Assembly: GCA_001462345.1 (NCBI GenBank)
Contig: LIUM01000029.1
Span: 1 to 37,036 of the forward strand
Direction of reading: 5' to 3'
Length of the DNA stretch: 37,036 nt
From: Fibrobacteria bacterium AD312
Lineage (GTDB): Bacteria; Fibrobacterota; Fibrobacteria; Fibrobacterales; Fibrobacteraceae
Shown here: positions 1 through 7,923 of the stretch, one piece after another
Layout: each line of letters opens with the position of its first letter
Numbering within the stretch: the stretch's first letter is position 1
Position numbers and translations under genes: made by a program
Notes under the pieces: model-generated
The model's database searches: none
What the model saw: the letters and a program-made list of their open reading frames with translations, nothing else
What the model was told of the DNA's origin: nothing

Positions 1-98
1 AACGATGAAAGATTTTCCAAAAACCATCAAAACAATCATTCGCCTTAGCTCGAATGGCTGTTCCTTTGCTAAATAAATTAGCTTATTGTTTAGTTTAG

Positions 99-279
99 AA
101 CAGTTCTAATTTTGGGGAAGCTGACAAGCCGTTGGCTTTGCCGCTGAACGCTGATTTAGAAGATTTCGCAGAATCTGTTTTAACAAGCCATTAAGCAAGT
201 AAAGTTTTATACAAAAGAAATGATTAATGAATAGGAAGTAAAGATTGATGTTCCATTGCTAACAACGGAAGAAAAATGA
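99..279 (+). pseudogene. Possible decayed coding remnant, unidentified
   Basis: No intact gene lies in the first 324 bases. Two stretches read like protein. An open frame from 99 to a stop at 192-194 gives a peptide ending LEDFAESVLTSH, and after that stop the same frame continues as ASKVLYKRND. A second stretch from 241 to 279 reads KIDVPLLTTEEK in a frame shifted by one. The mix of acidic, leucine-rich, protein-like text broken by a stop and a frame change suggests a degraded small gene. I cannot name a family, and chance is not excluded. Confidence 0.25.
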
Positions 280-324
280 AAATAGGGAAATCAGCTTGTG
301 GCTTTCGCTACACAATTCAGGCTC

Positions 325-999
325 TTACTTAATCTCCCAATCAATAGTGGGCAAGCCTTTTGAGGCTAAAAAGGCGTTTGTTTTGCTAAAGTGCTTGCAG
401 CCAAAAAAACCGCGGTAAGATGAAAGTGGGCTTGGGTGAGGGGCTTCTAAAATTAGATGCCCTCGATTAGGTGCTACGAGCGATTTCTTTTTAATGGCAT
501 GGCTTCCCCAAAGTAAAAAGACAAGATTTTCTTTTTCTTTTGACAGTCGTTCGATAATGGTATCTGTAAATTTTTGCCAACCAATTTCAGAATGAGAAGC
601 GGCTTGGTGCGCTCGCACAGTTAAAGAGGCGTTGAGCAATAATACGCCTTGCTTTGCCCAATCTTCAAGATTACCGTGACTTGGAATAGATACGCCTAAA
701 TCGTCTTTTAGTTCCTTAAAAATATTGACGAGAGAAGGGGGAGGCATAACGCCATAAGGAACAGAAAAAGAAAGCCCGTGGGCTTGCCCCGGGTTATGAT
801 AAGGGTCTTGCCCAATAATAATCACTTTGGTTTCAGAAATGGGGCAAAAATCTAAAGCCGCAAAAATTCTAGCACTCGGAGGGTACACCGTAGCCGATTT
901 TTTTTCGTTTAATAAAAACTCTTTTATTTTCTTAAAATAAGGTTGCTCAAACTGATCTTCTAAAAGATGAAGCCAAGATGATTCTAAACGGATTTGCAT
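325..999 (-). CDS. ung: Uracil-DNA glycosylase
   Basis: Family 1 uracil-DNA glycosylase of 224 residues, the usual length. It removes uracil from DNA after cytosine deamination or dUMP misincorporation and starts base-excision repair. The water-activating motif GQDPYH is at residues 63-68, with catalytic Asp65. The C-terminal DNA-intercalation loop HPSPLS, containing the catalytic His, is present at about residue 188, followed by SYRGFFGCKHFSKTN, typical of the family. The start is the ATG at 999. It is the last gene of a minus-strand run (hslO, thrH, methyltransferase, ung) and is separated from the methyltransferase by 58 bases that carry short tandem repeats, so it may have its own promoter. 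Identification is firm. Confidence 0.97.
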   Translation of the reverse strand: MQIRLESSWLHLLEDQFEQPYFKKIKEFLLNEKKSATVYPPSARIFAALDFCPISETKVIIIGQDPYHNPGQAHGLSFSVPYGVMPPPSLVNIFKELKDDLGVSIPSHGNLEDWAKQGVLLLNASLTVRAHQAASHSEIGWQKFTDTIIERLSKEKENLVFLLWGSHAIKKKSLVAPNRGHLILEAPHPSPLSSYRGFFGCKHFSKTNAFLASKGLPTIDWEIK

Positions 1000-1028
1000 T
1001 TAAACTCCATTATAGACGTGGTGCCAAA

Positions 1029-1078
1029 ACAAACGCTTTGTTAAAATAAACACTTTGTTAATACAAACGCTTTGTTAA
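1029..1078. repeat. Three tandem copies of a 16-17 bp unit
   Basis: The unit ACAAACGCTTTGTTAA occurs at about 1029-1045 and 1062-1078, with a slightly diverged copy (TAAACACTTTGTTAA) at 1046-1061. A weak fourth copy may start at 1079. Each unit is close to palindromic (CAAACGCTTTG). The third copy encodes the last residues of the methyltransferase (LTKRLY) and the second holds its stop codon, so the array runs across the gene end into the ung upstream region. It is too short and has no spacers to be a CRISPR array. Confidence 0.7.
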
Positions 1079-2242
1079 TATAGCCACTTTTTCGCCAGCA
1101 AGCCGTGTATAAAAAAGAGTGCCCTCATTTTTGCCTTTAGGCGCAAGGCGTTTGATTTCATTTTCTGGAATTACTTCAACGCCTCTTTTCTTTAATGTCA
1201 GTTGACCAATACTATACTTTTTTAACATTTGCCGTACGGTAGAAGTGGTTAAAGGGCAAGTCTCTAGCACCTTAAAATTTGCAAAACCTTTTTCTTTTAA
1301 AGGAGCACTTCCAGATAAGTAGGCAATGCCTTGAGAAAAAGGGAATAGATTATTTCTCTCTGCAATTTGCACAAATAAATGACTTCTCACTAAAAGGGGA
1401 GCTGGTTCAATAATGTAATCGGACAAAGGAGCAATAGGCAAGTCTTGGTATAAAGAGGCACGCTCTTTTTCTGAAATCCACTCTGTAAAAGAATGGTCTT
1501 TTTCAATCATCACGGCACGAATTTTTCCAGGGTTCTTGCATAGAGAACCGAAGAGAACTAAGCATTCCCTACAATCATTAGATTTACCAAGGTATAAGAC
1601 TTCTACATCGTTTGGAAGCTCTTCTAAAGGGTATCCAGGAGGGATTTTGGCCATGCCGCCTTTGTATTTAGAGGCAAGCTCAATCACTTCTGCAATAGAA
1701 GGAGACAAATGCGTAAAGCACCGTTGATTCTCTTCTACATTTTCTCGCCGGGCGGGGTCAATCGTAAAATAATCGGCATCGTTTTTGAACGTACAGACAT
1801 TGGCGAGCGCGGTGTCATAATCTTTCCCAAACTGCTTTGTATTGTAGCGGTACATTTCAAGGCGCAAGGGGTCTAAATCTACGCCAGTCACCGAAAGGCT
1901 TTGAGGAATAAAAAAAGAATCGCCTCCCATACCACAGCAGAGATCGTTTACACGGCCCTCTTTGGGCCAAAGGGATTGCTTCCAAGCCCCAATATCTTTC
2001 GCTGTAGATTGTTCTAACGCAAGAGTATCACAAAGTAGAAGAGTTTGAGTCTCAAATTTCTTTTGGATTTTAGAAACCAAAAGCATATAATCCATAATCG
2101 ATTTTCTTTCTTCTATGGTATAACTTTTGGAAAGAATTTCTGAAACTTTTAAAAGGTCTGTTTTATTCGAAATGCTTTTTAAAATAAAATCTTGAACAGG
2201 TTTTGACGTGAGTAATAAAACATCTTCTGCTTGTAAGAGCAT
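1058..2242 (-). CDS. Class I SAM-dependent methyltransferase, PG_1098/THUMP-like family
   Basis: Protein of 394 residues with a Rossmann-type methyltransferase core. The SAM-binding motif I is NDLCCGMGGDS at residues 99-109, followed by the acidic loop VDLDP (121-125) and the motif IDPARR (161-166), which takes the place of the usual motif IV. This arrangement is that of the PG_1098-like family known from Bacteroidetes, whose C-terminal part is described as a THUMP-like/ferredoxin-like domain. The substrate is not established; an RNA substrate is inferred from the fold. It lies 13 bases downstream of thrH and is probably cotranscribed with it. The extreme C-terminus is encoded by a tandem repeat unit, so the last residues may vary between strains. 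The fold is certain, the function is not. Confidence 0.8.
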   Translation of the reverse strand: MLLQAEDVLLLTSKPVQDFILKSISNKTDLLKVSEILSKSYTIEERKSIMDYMLLVSKIQKKFETQTLLLCDTLALEQSTAKDIGAWKQSLWPKEGRVNDLCCGMGGDSFFIPQSLSVTGVDLDPLRLEMYRYNTKQFGKDYDTALANVCTFKNDADYFTIDPARRENVEENQRCFTHLSPSIAEVIELASKYKGGMAKIPPGYPLEELPNDVEVLYLGKSNDCRECLVLFGSLCKNPGKIRAVMIEKDHSFTEWISEKERASLYQDLPIAPLSDYIIEPAPLLVRSHLFVQIAERNNLFPFSQGIAYLSGSAPLKEKGFANFKVLETCPLTTSTVRQMLKKYSIGQLTLKKRGVEVIPENEIKRLAPKGKNEGTLFYTRLAGEKVAILTKRLY

Positions 2243-2255
2243 TTCACGTCTCTAT

Positions 2256-2873
2256 TTAAAGAGCCTCTTCAAAACGATTGTATTCTTCTAAAAGCTCGGA
2301 ATATGTTGTTGTTCCAGTAAGAGTAGGGAATTTTTCCATCACAGAAGCAGGGGCTCTAAAGAACACGCCTTTGTCTGCCGCCATGAGCATGCCTGTGTCG
2401 TTAAAGGAATCGCCCCCAGCAAACACCTTATAATTCAGCTTTTGAAGAGCGCGCACCACATGTGTTTTTTGATCGGGCATCCGTAAACGATAAGAAATGA
2501 TATGGTCTTCTTTGACGATTAGGTTATGGCAAAAAATAGTCGGGAATCCAAGTTCTTTCATAATAGGGTAGGCAAATTCTTGAAACGTATCCGACAAAAT
2601 AATGACTTGAGTTTTGTCTCTTAATTGGTCTAAAAAGTCTTTAGCGCCTTCTAGTAAACCAAGAGATCCAATCACATTTTGAATATCAGAAAGTTTTAAT
2701 TTTTCTCGTGCTAAAATTTTTAGACGGCCTTGCATGAGTTCATCGTAATCGGCGATATCTCTTGTGGTAAGGCGCAAATCATCAATGCCCGTTTTTTGAG
2801 CTACAGCAATCCAAATTTCGGGAGCTAAAACGCCTTCTAAATCAAGAGTCACAACATTTTGTTTAGTAAACAT
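2256..2873 (-). CDS. thrH: ThrH: phosphoserine phosphatase / homoserine phosphotransferase
   Basis: HAD-superfamily enzyme of 205 residues, the same length as ThrH of Pseudomonas aeruginosa and recognisably similar along its length. ThrH dephosphorylates phosphoserine and can transfer the phosphate to homoserine, linking serine and threonine synthesis. Motif I is DLEGV (11-15) with nucleophile Asp11 and the variant acidic Glu13 characteristic of ThrH. Motif II is the Ser94 in ILSDT. The conserved Lys136 and motif III/IV GGDSFNDT (153-160) complete the active site. It starts 8 bases after hslO ends and is followed 13 bases later by the methyltransferase, so these three genes look like one operon. 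No other serine or threonine genes are nearby. Confidence 0.93.
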   Translation of the reverse strand: MFTKQNVVTLDLEGVLAPEIWIAVAQKTGIDDLRLTTRDIADYDELMQGRLKILAREKLKLSDIQNVIGSLGLLEGAKDFLDQLRDKTQVIILSDTFQEFAYPIMKELGFPTIFCHNLIVKEDHIISYRLRMPDQKTHVVRALQKLNYKVFAGGDSFNDTGMLMAADKGVFFRAPASVMEKFPTLTGTTTYSELLEEYNRFEEAL

Positions 2874-2881
2874 GGAAACCT

Positions 2882-3766
2882 TTATTTCTTTCGGTTTTTG
2901 AGGATATCCTCAATGTCTTCGGGAGAGATGATGTATTTTTCTCGACAAAAGTCGCAGATAATTTCAAGATCTTTTTTGTCTTCAATAAGGTGTTCTAAAT
3001 CGTCATTGGATAAGGTCGATAAAGAAGATAAAGTGCGCACTTTACTGCAAGGACAATAAAAAGAAGGTTCTATTTCTTTAACCACTTCAATGTCATAAGG
3101 ACCAGCTAACTGATCTAACAAGGTGTTTAAGGAGAAGAATCCATTTTCAGTATTAAACATTTTTAAGAATGGAGGAAGGTTCAAAACGACTTGCTCCATA
3201 ATCGCAATATCACGATCTTCTAAATCAGGAAACGCTTCTACCATAAAGCCAACAGCGTAATCTAATTTGGTCGGGTCATTGGCGTTAATTTGCGCTTCAA
3301 TGCCTACAGCAGAACGAGTCTGTTCCGACTGTAGTAAGTAGGCGGCGATGTTTCTACCAATGCTTTCGCCAGCGGCTTCTACAACGCTTTCTTGAAGGCG
3401 TTTGCCTTTATCATTCAACTTAATCACTTCTACGCTTTGGTGTAGAAGTGCTGGTTCAAAATGCTTGTTTTTTTGAATTTCATTTTGTGGAATCATGGCT
3501 CGAATAAGGCCTTGAGGCGTTGTATCGGCTTGCACAAAAGAAATATCACCAGAAAAAATGATTTTTAGACATACGGTTCCCTGGAATTTTAGAGAACTTG
3601 ATAAAAAAAGTGACCCAATAGCAGTTTCTGCAAGGAGCTTTAATGAATAAGCGGAAGCGTTATGCTTTTTCCCAATAATATTCATGGTTTCAGTAATATC
3701 TACCAAAACAAGGCGCATGGGGGTTTTCTTTCCAGTGGCTCGAATAATGCGATCGGTTTTACTCAT
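2882..3766 (-). CDS. hslO: Hsp33 redox-regulated chaperone
   Basis: Hsp33 of 294 residues. In this family a cytoplasmic holdase is activated when oxidants release zinc from a C-terminal four-cysteine centre. The cysteines are present in the expected CxC...CxxC spacing: Cys238 and Cys240 (CPC), then Cys271 and Cys274 (CDFC). The N-terminal part (TDRIIRATGKK...) aligns with the usual Hsp33 start, which supports the ATG at 3766. It is the first gene of a minus-strand run with thrH 8 bases downstream. A TATATTTG element lies only 4 bases upstream of the start codon (3771-3778), which would give an almost leaderless transcript if it is a true -7 element; this is speculative. Confidence 0.95.
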   Translation of the reverse strand: MSKTDRIIRATGKKTPMRLVLVDITETMNIIGKKHNASAYSLKLLAETAIGSLFLSSSLKFQGTVCLKIIFSGDISFVQADTTPQGLIRAMIPQNEIQKNKHFEPALLHQSVEVIKLNDKGKRLQESVVEAAGESIGRNIAAYLLQSEQTRSAVGIEAQINANDPTKLDYAVGFMVEAFPDLEDRDIAIMEQVVLNLPPFLKMFNTENGFFSLNTLLDQLAGPYDIEVVKEIEPSFYCPCSKVRTLSSLSTLSNDDLEHLIEDKKDLEIICDFCREKYIISPEDIEDILKNRKK

Positions 3767-3869
3767 AGTGCAAATATAAGAAAAAAGAGGAATTTATCTA
3801 TTTTCACATTACATTTAGATGAGATTATAAGTATTTTTTGAGCATAGGTTTGTTTTTTAGAGGCTTTAA

Positions 3870-4424
3870 ATGCATAAGATTTTATTTCTAATGGCGGATG
3901 GTTTTGAAGAAATTGAATTTACGGCAGTTTATGATATTTTAATTCGCGGTGGGGTAAAGGTGACTCTTGCGGGGATTTACAATGATGCCCGCGTGATTGG
4001 GGCTCATGGTCTTTCCATTCGTGCCGATGCCGCTCTTTCAGAACTATATCTCGGAAACTATCAGGGGGTCTTTTTACCTGGAGGTAGTACGGGTGTAGAA
4101 AATCTTTCTGATAGTGATGAGGTGATTCAAAGTGTTCAGAATTTTTTTACAGACGAAAAATGGGTGACTGCTATTTGTGCGGCTCCTAAAGTTTTAGCGA
4201 AAGCGAAAGTGATTTCGAATTATACGGTAACGAGTTACCCTTCGGTGCGTAGCGAAGTGGAACCTCATTGTAAAAAGTATAGCGAAGAACGAGTCGTTAG
4301 AGATCGAAATATTATTACGAGCCGTGCCGCTGGTACAGCAGAAGAATTTGCTTTAGAATTTTTAAAAGTTCTTGAAGGCGAATCGGTTTCAGAAAAAGTT
4401 CGCTCACAGATTTTAGCTCGCTAA
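3870..4424 (+). CDS. DJ-1/PfpI (YajL-type) family protein
   Basis: Protein of 184 residues of the DJ-1/ThiJ/PfpI superfamily, length typical of DJ-1 and YajL. It opens with LFLMADGFEEIE, whose Glu14 corresponds to the glutamate that polarises the active-site cysteine. The nucleophile elbow AICAAPKVL carries Cys103, and GVFLPGG (66-72) forms the neighbouring loop. Family members have been reported as glyoxalase III, deglycase or redox chaperone proteins, and these activities are debated, so no precise reaction is claimed. It is transcribed divergently from hslO, another redox-response gene, across about 100 bases, which fits an oxidative-stress role by context only. A strong terminator follows at 4445-4477. 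Confidence 0.88.
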   Translation: MHKILFLMADGFEEIEFTAVYDILIRGGVKVTLAGIYNDARVIGAHGLSIRADAALSELYLGNYQGVFLPGGSTGVENLSDSDEVIQSVQNFFTDEKWVTAICAAPKVLAKAKVISNYTVTSYPSVRSEVEPHCKKYSEERVVRDRNIITSRAAGTAEEFALEFLKVLEGESVSEKVRSQILAR

Positions 4425-4444
4425 TTTTTTCATTTTTTTTGTTA

Positions 4445-4477
4445 AGGGACTACTATTACAGTAGCACCCTTTTTTTT
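4445..4477 (+). terminator. Rho-independent terminator after the DJ-1 gene
   Basis: Imperfect hairpin with arms AGGGACTACT and AGTAGCACCCT around a short loop, followed by an uninterrupted run of T. It begins 20 bases after the stop codon of the DJ-1 family gene. Confidence 0.85.
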
Positions 4478-4878
4478 GTGCAAATAAAAAAATGAAAGGA
4501 ATTTTACTTTTTGCATCTTGCCAAAATTATTGGTGAAAAGTGAAAATTTATTTTAATGAAATATGAAATGGAAATCTTGTATTTTTATCATAACGTGTTT
4601 TTTATTCAATCATCAATGGGAAACTCTTTTTTTGTGCCTTTCCATTCCATTAATCTTCGTTGCAAAATATAATTATCGCTTTTTTTAATTATTTTAATCG
4701 TTATATTGATAATCTTTTTTCTTAAATTCCATCGCGAAACTTTTCCAAGCCCAGCACGAAATGGAAAATATTTTTTCAAATAATACTCTCTCTTTTCAAT
4801 TTTCATTGAGAAAAGGGAGTGTTATTTTGCCCCTTCCTTTTTTTGATTTTGAATTTTTGTAGAAAGGGGTTTAAAAAC
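4478..4878. other. Intergenic stretch without a convincing gene
   Basis: About 400 very AT-rich bases between the DJ-1 terminator and the tRNA terminator. A 66-codon minus-strand frame (4606-4806) and a 38-codon plus-strand frame (4556-4672) overlap each other. Both are dominated by Lys/Ile or Phe codons expected from base composition, and neither has a clear ribosome binding site. I see no RNA gene or repeat here. Confidence 0.5.
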
Positions 4879-4909
4879 TAAAAGAGAGACTTAAAAGTCT
4901 CTCTTTTTA
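4879..4909 (-). terminator. Terminator of the initiator tRNA gene
   Basis: Perfect 10-bp stem, AAAGAGAGAC with GTCTCTCTTT (4881-4890 and 4897-4906), and a 6-base loop. On the minus strand it is followed by TTAGTTTTT. It sits immediately downstream of the tRNA 3' end. Confidence 0.85.
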
Positions 4910-4910
4910 G

Positions 4911-4984
<74 letters not shown>

Positions 4985-5000
4985 TCGAGGTGATACGCCA

Positions 5001-5029
5001 TATATAGTAAACAGGCTCTTTTTTGGCAA
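5001..5029 (-). promoter_or_regulatory. Sigma-70-type promoter for the initiator tRNA
   Basis: On the minus strand, TTGCCA (complement of 5024-5029) and TATATA (complement of 5001-5006) are separated by exactly 17 bases. The -10 box lies 16 bases before the tRNA 5' end. Both boxes are close to the TTGACA/TATAAT consensus. Confidence 0.75.
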
Positions 5030-5090
5030 GGCCTTATTTTGATAAAATGAACAATAACTTATTATGCGAACTTGTTTTTTTTAGAAATTT

Positions 5091-6254
5091 CTAGAGAAAT
5101 TTTTTGATGATGTGTTTTGAGGCCACAAAGTAATCAACGCCACTGATGAGTGTAATCGCTGTGATGATTCCCATCACAGTATTTGGTAAGTAATTCCAAA
5201 TTTGCTCATAATTAGGAATAATCTGACTTACAGGGTCTAGTGCACCAAGGAGAATCACTACAATACCAATTCCTTGCAATGCCGTTTTCCATTTACCGCT
5301 TTTTCTTGCAGGCATCACAATCCCTTCTGAAGCAGCTAGTGTTCTTAATGTTTCCACACTCGCTTCTCGAAAATAAATTAAAGCGACCATCCAAACAGGA
5401 GCGTAATTGGTTGCAATAAAACAAAGGAAAATCGTCATATTGGCAATTTTATCAGAGAATGGGTCAAGGTACTTACCTAGTGTAGAAACGTCGCCCATCT
5501 TTCTTGCTAAGTAACCGTCTAAAAAGTCGGTAAGCATAAAGCCAAGAACCATGATTAGGGCTAAAATCTTAAATGTGATGTTGTTGTTACTGTAGTTGAG
5601 ATCGTTATCGTAAAAGAATACCCAAAGTAAAAATGGAGTTAAAACTATGCGACTCATGGTGAGTTGGCTTGCCACCGAAAGAGGTTTGCGGTGAGCTGGA
5701 TCTCTGTAGTACCAATAAAGGAAAGAGGCTGAAGAGGCTCCCATTAAAAGAAGAGAAGCGACCATCATGATTTGCATATAATTTTCAAGGTCTAATAGAT
5801 AAACACCCATCGTAAGCGTAATGGCAATTGTTGCTAACTTACTCCAGGAACCACGCCTTGCAATTTGTTTCCCTTCTCTTAAAACGCCAACGGAGAAAAG
5901 AGTATAGCTAATAAGACGAATGAGTAGAAATACGCATCCTACAGCAAGAATCATCTCCATTTCTTCATTTTTAATCCAGTTTCGAATCATAATACTCGTC
6001 ATCACAGCAAAAGAAAGGAGTCCATCAATAAAATTCAGCCAAACACGATAATAAGGCGTTTCTATTTCTTGAACATGGAGTTGATAAGTATTAATCCATC
6101 CCATTATTAATGCGGCTAAAACGCAGGTGGCAGCCACAAAAGTTTTTTCTGACCAAATAAAATAGATGACTAAAACGAATAAAAGGGCTCTTAAAATACT
6201 CCAAATGCGACCACGTAGTCTGAGCGTTTGGGATTGAGACGTTTCATGAATCAT
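5091..6254 (-). CDS. PgsA-like CDP-alcohol phosphatidyltransferase with extra N-terminal membrane domain
   Basis: Membrane protein of 387 residues. The C-terminal half is a normal CDP-alcohol phosphatidyltransferase domain with the full signature: Asp243, Asp246-Gly247, Ala250-Arg251, Gly260, Asp264 and Asp268. It is most like PgsA, which joins CDP-diacylglycerol and glycerol-3-phosphate at the cytoplasmic membrane on the way to phosphatidylglycerol. Typical PgsA has 180-200 residues. Here another 190 residues of mainly hydrophobic segments precede it. Parts of that region resemble the second half (VWLNFIDGLL against KYLDPFSDKI; RRGSWSKLATIAITL against RKSGKWKTALQGIGI), suggesting a degenerate duplicate that has lost the catalytic aspartates. 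Its start overlaps the recN stop by 4 bases (ATGA), so the two are translationally coupled. Exact substrate is not proven. Confidence 0.85.
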   Translation of the reverse strand: MIHETSQSQTLRLRGRIWSILRALLFVLVIYFIWSEKTFVAATCVLAALIMGWINTYQLHVQEIETPYYRVWLNFIDGLLSFAVMTSIMIRNWIKNEEMEMILAVGCVFLLIRLISYTLFSVGVLREGKQIARRGSWSKLATIAITLTMGVYLLDLENYMQIMMVASLLLMGASSASFLYWYYRDPAHRKPLSVASQLTMSRIVLTPFLLWVFFYDNDLNYSNNNITFKILALIMVLGFMLTDFLDGYLARKMGDVSTLGKYLDPFSDKIANMTIFLCFIATNYAPVWMVALIYFREASVETLRTLAASEGIVMPARKSGKWKTALQGIGIVVILLGALDPVSQIIPNYEQIWNYLPNTVMGIITAITLISGVDYFVASKHIIKKFL

Positions 6255-7903
6255 AGATGAACCTCTAAAAGTTGTTTAGCATGTTCTTGTACCGTTTTTG
6301 ATTTTTCATCACCGAGCATGCGCGATAATTCTAAAATTCGGCTATTGTAGTCTAAGTTAAAAATATGTGTGTATGTGCGTTTGTCTATTTCTTCTTTTTT
6401 GACCGCTAATTGGCCCTCTGCTCTGCTGGCGACTTGATGCAAGTGAGTAATTGTTAAAACTTGATGATGTTTGCCGAGTTTTTGGAGAGCAGCTCCAATT
6501 TGGTTTCCTATTTCACCGCTAATTCCAGAATCTACTTCGTCAAAAATAAGGAGAGGAGTAGTGTCTAATTCGGCCATCACGCTTTTGAAAGCGAGAAGTA
6601 CTCTAGAAAGTTCACCGCCAGAGACGGCTTTCTGGAGACTCTTTTCACCTTCCCCTGTGTTTGGGGCAAGCATGAATTCCACTTTATCAAAGCCTGTGGC
6701 ATGGAGAGTTGTTTTTAAAATGGAAGTTTTAAAACGAGCTCCAGGCATTCCAAGTTCATGAAGAATCGATTCTACAGAAGTATCGAGTTTAGTAGCACCA
6801 GCCATTCTTTTTTCTGAAAGTTCTTGAGCCACTGTATTTAATTCAGATTCGATTTTCTCGATTTGATTTGAAATATTTTCTAAATCGGCATCTAGATTGT
6901 CTAAGCTTTCAAGCTCTTCTTTTCTTGTATTGGTAAGAGCGATTAAGCCATCGATATCGGTTCTATATTTTCGTTTTAGCTTTTGAATTAGAGCAAGCCT
7001 TGCGTTTGCTTTGTCTAGTTCTGCAGGGCTTACTTCTGTCGCCGGAGAAATAGAGGAGAAGTCTTTTAAGAACGATTCAAGTGGGTCTAACACTTCTTGA
7101 AATAAGACTAAAGATTCACCATAACGAGGAATTTTTAATGCGAGTTGTTTCATTTTAGCTGAAAATGAACGTAGTTGATCTCGTAGTCCATTTTCAGATT
7201 CTAAAATGCGATTCATGTCTTCAAGAAAGCGACGTTCTGTTTCGCCTTTAGAAGCCTGAGACGTAAGGGACTCAAGCTCTTCTTCTTCGCCTGCTTTTAG
7301 GTGTGCTTTAGAAAGTTCTTCAAATTGAAACTTTAGAAAATCTTTTTGAGCGGCAAGGTTTTGAGCTCGTTCTTTTAAAGCCTCCATCTGCGCTTTTTTC
7401 TGATTCCATTCACTAAAAAGAGAAGTGTATTTTTCTAATAAAGGTTGGTTTGAGCAGAAGTCATCGAGCATTTGCCCGTGAGTACGAACGTCTCGCAGTA
7501 AAATCTGCTCACTTTGCCCGTGCATTTGAACGAGTGATTCGCCAAGAGTTTGCAAGTCATTTAAGTTGATGACGCTACCATTGACGCGGGCTCTAGATTT
7601 ACCAGATTCCGTGATTTCTCTTTGAATAATTAATTCATCGTCATGATCGATTTCTAAGGAGTCTAGAATTTTTTTTAGAGGATCATTTTTAGAAATATCA
7701 AAAGTGGCTTCAATGGTTGCTTTCTCCGTTTGAGCTCGTACCATCGATGCGGTTGATTTTTCTCCGCTAATGAGACGAATGGCTTTTAGTAATACGGATT
7801 TGCCAGCACCTGTTTCACCTGTAATCGCTGTAAAACCAGGGCCAAAAGAAATATTGCTTTCGGCTATTAAAGTAAAATCGCGAATGGAGAGTTGTTTTAA
7901 CAT
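6251..7903 (-). CDS. recN: DNA repair protein RecN
   Basis: SMC-like ATPase of 550 residues, normal RecN length, which acts at double-strand breaks to hold DNA ends together during RecA-dependent recombination. Walker A is GETGAGKS (29-36). The ABC signature SGGELSRVLLAFK (428-440) and Walker B LLIFDEVDSG (451-460) form the C-terminal half of the ATPase head, and DEVDSGISG is characteristic. Residues from about 155 to 375 are charged and leucine-rich, consistent with the coiled-coil arm. It follows trmB by 20 bases and overlaps the phosphatidyltransferase gene by 4. No SOS box is recognisable in the short gap, so it is probably transcribed with the upstream genes. Confidence 0.96.
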   Translation of the reverse strand: MLKQLSIRDFTLIAESNISFGPGFTAITGETGAGKSVLLKAIRLISGEKSTASMVRAQTEKATIEATFDISKNDPLKKILDSLEIDHDDELIIQREITESGKSRARVNGSVINLNDLQTLGESLVQMHGQSEQILLRDVRTHGQMLDDFCSNQPLLEKYTSLFSEWNQKKAQMEALKERAQNLAAQKDFLKFQFEELSKAHLKAGEEEELESLTSQASKGETERRFLEDMNRILESENGLRDQLRSFSAKMKQLALKIPRYGESLVLFQEVLDPLESFLKDFSSISPATEVSPAELDKANARLALIQKLKRKYRTDIDGLIALTNTRKEELESLDNLDADLENISNQIEKIESELNTVAQELSEKRMAGATKLDTSVESILHELGMPGARFKTSILKTTLHATGFDKVEFMLAPNTGEGEKSLQKAVSGGELSRVLLAFKSVMAELDTTPLLIFDEVDSGISGEIGNQIGAALQKLGKHHQVLTITHLHQVASRAEGQLAVKKEEIDKRTYTHIFNLDYNSRILELSRMLGDEKSKTVQEHAKQLLEVHL

Positions 7904-7923
7904 AGGGTATAATCTAGTTAATA

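Noticed and set aside
1029-1090. CRISPR array
   Set aside because: Units are 16-17 bp, directly adjacent without spacers, only three copies, and no cas genes are present.
4606-4806. 66-codon minus-strand open frame between the DJ-1 terminator and the tRNA
   Set aside because: Composition follows the AT-rich background (Lys, Ile, Asn), there is no ribosome binding site and no recognisable domain, and a similar-quality frame exists on the opposite strand.
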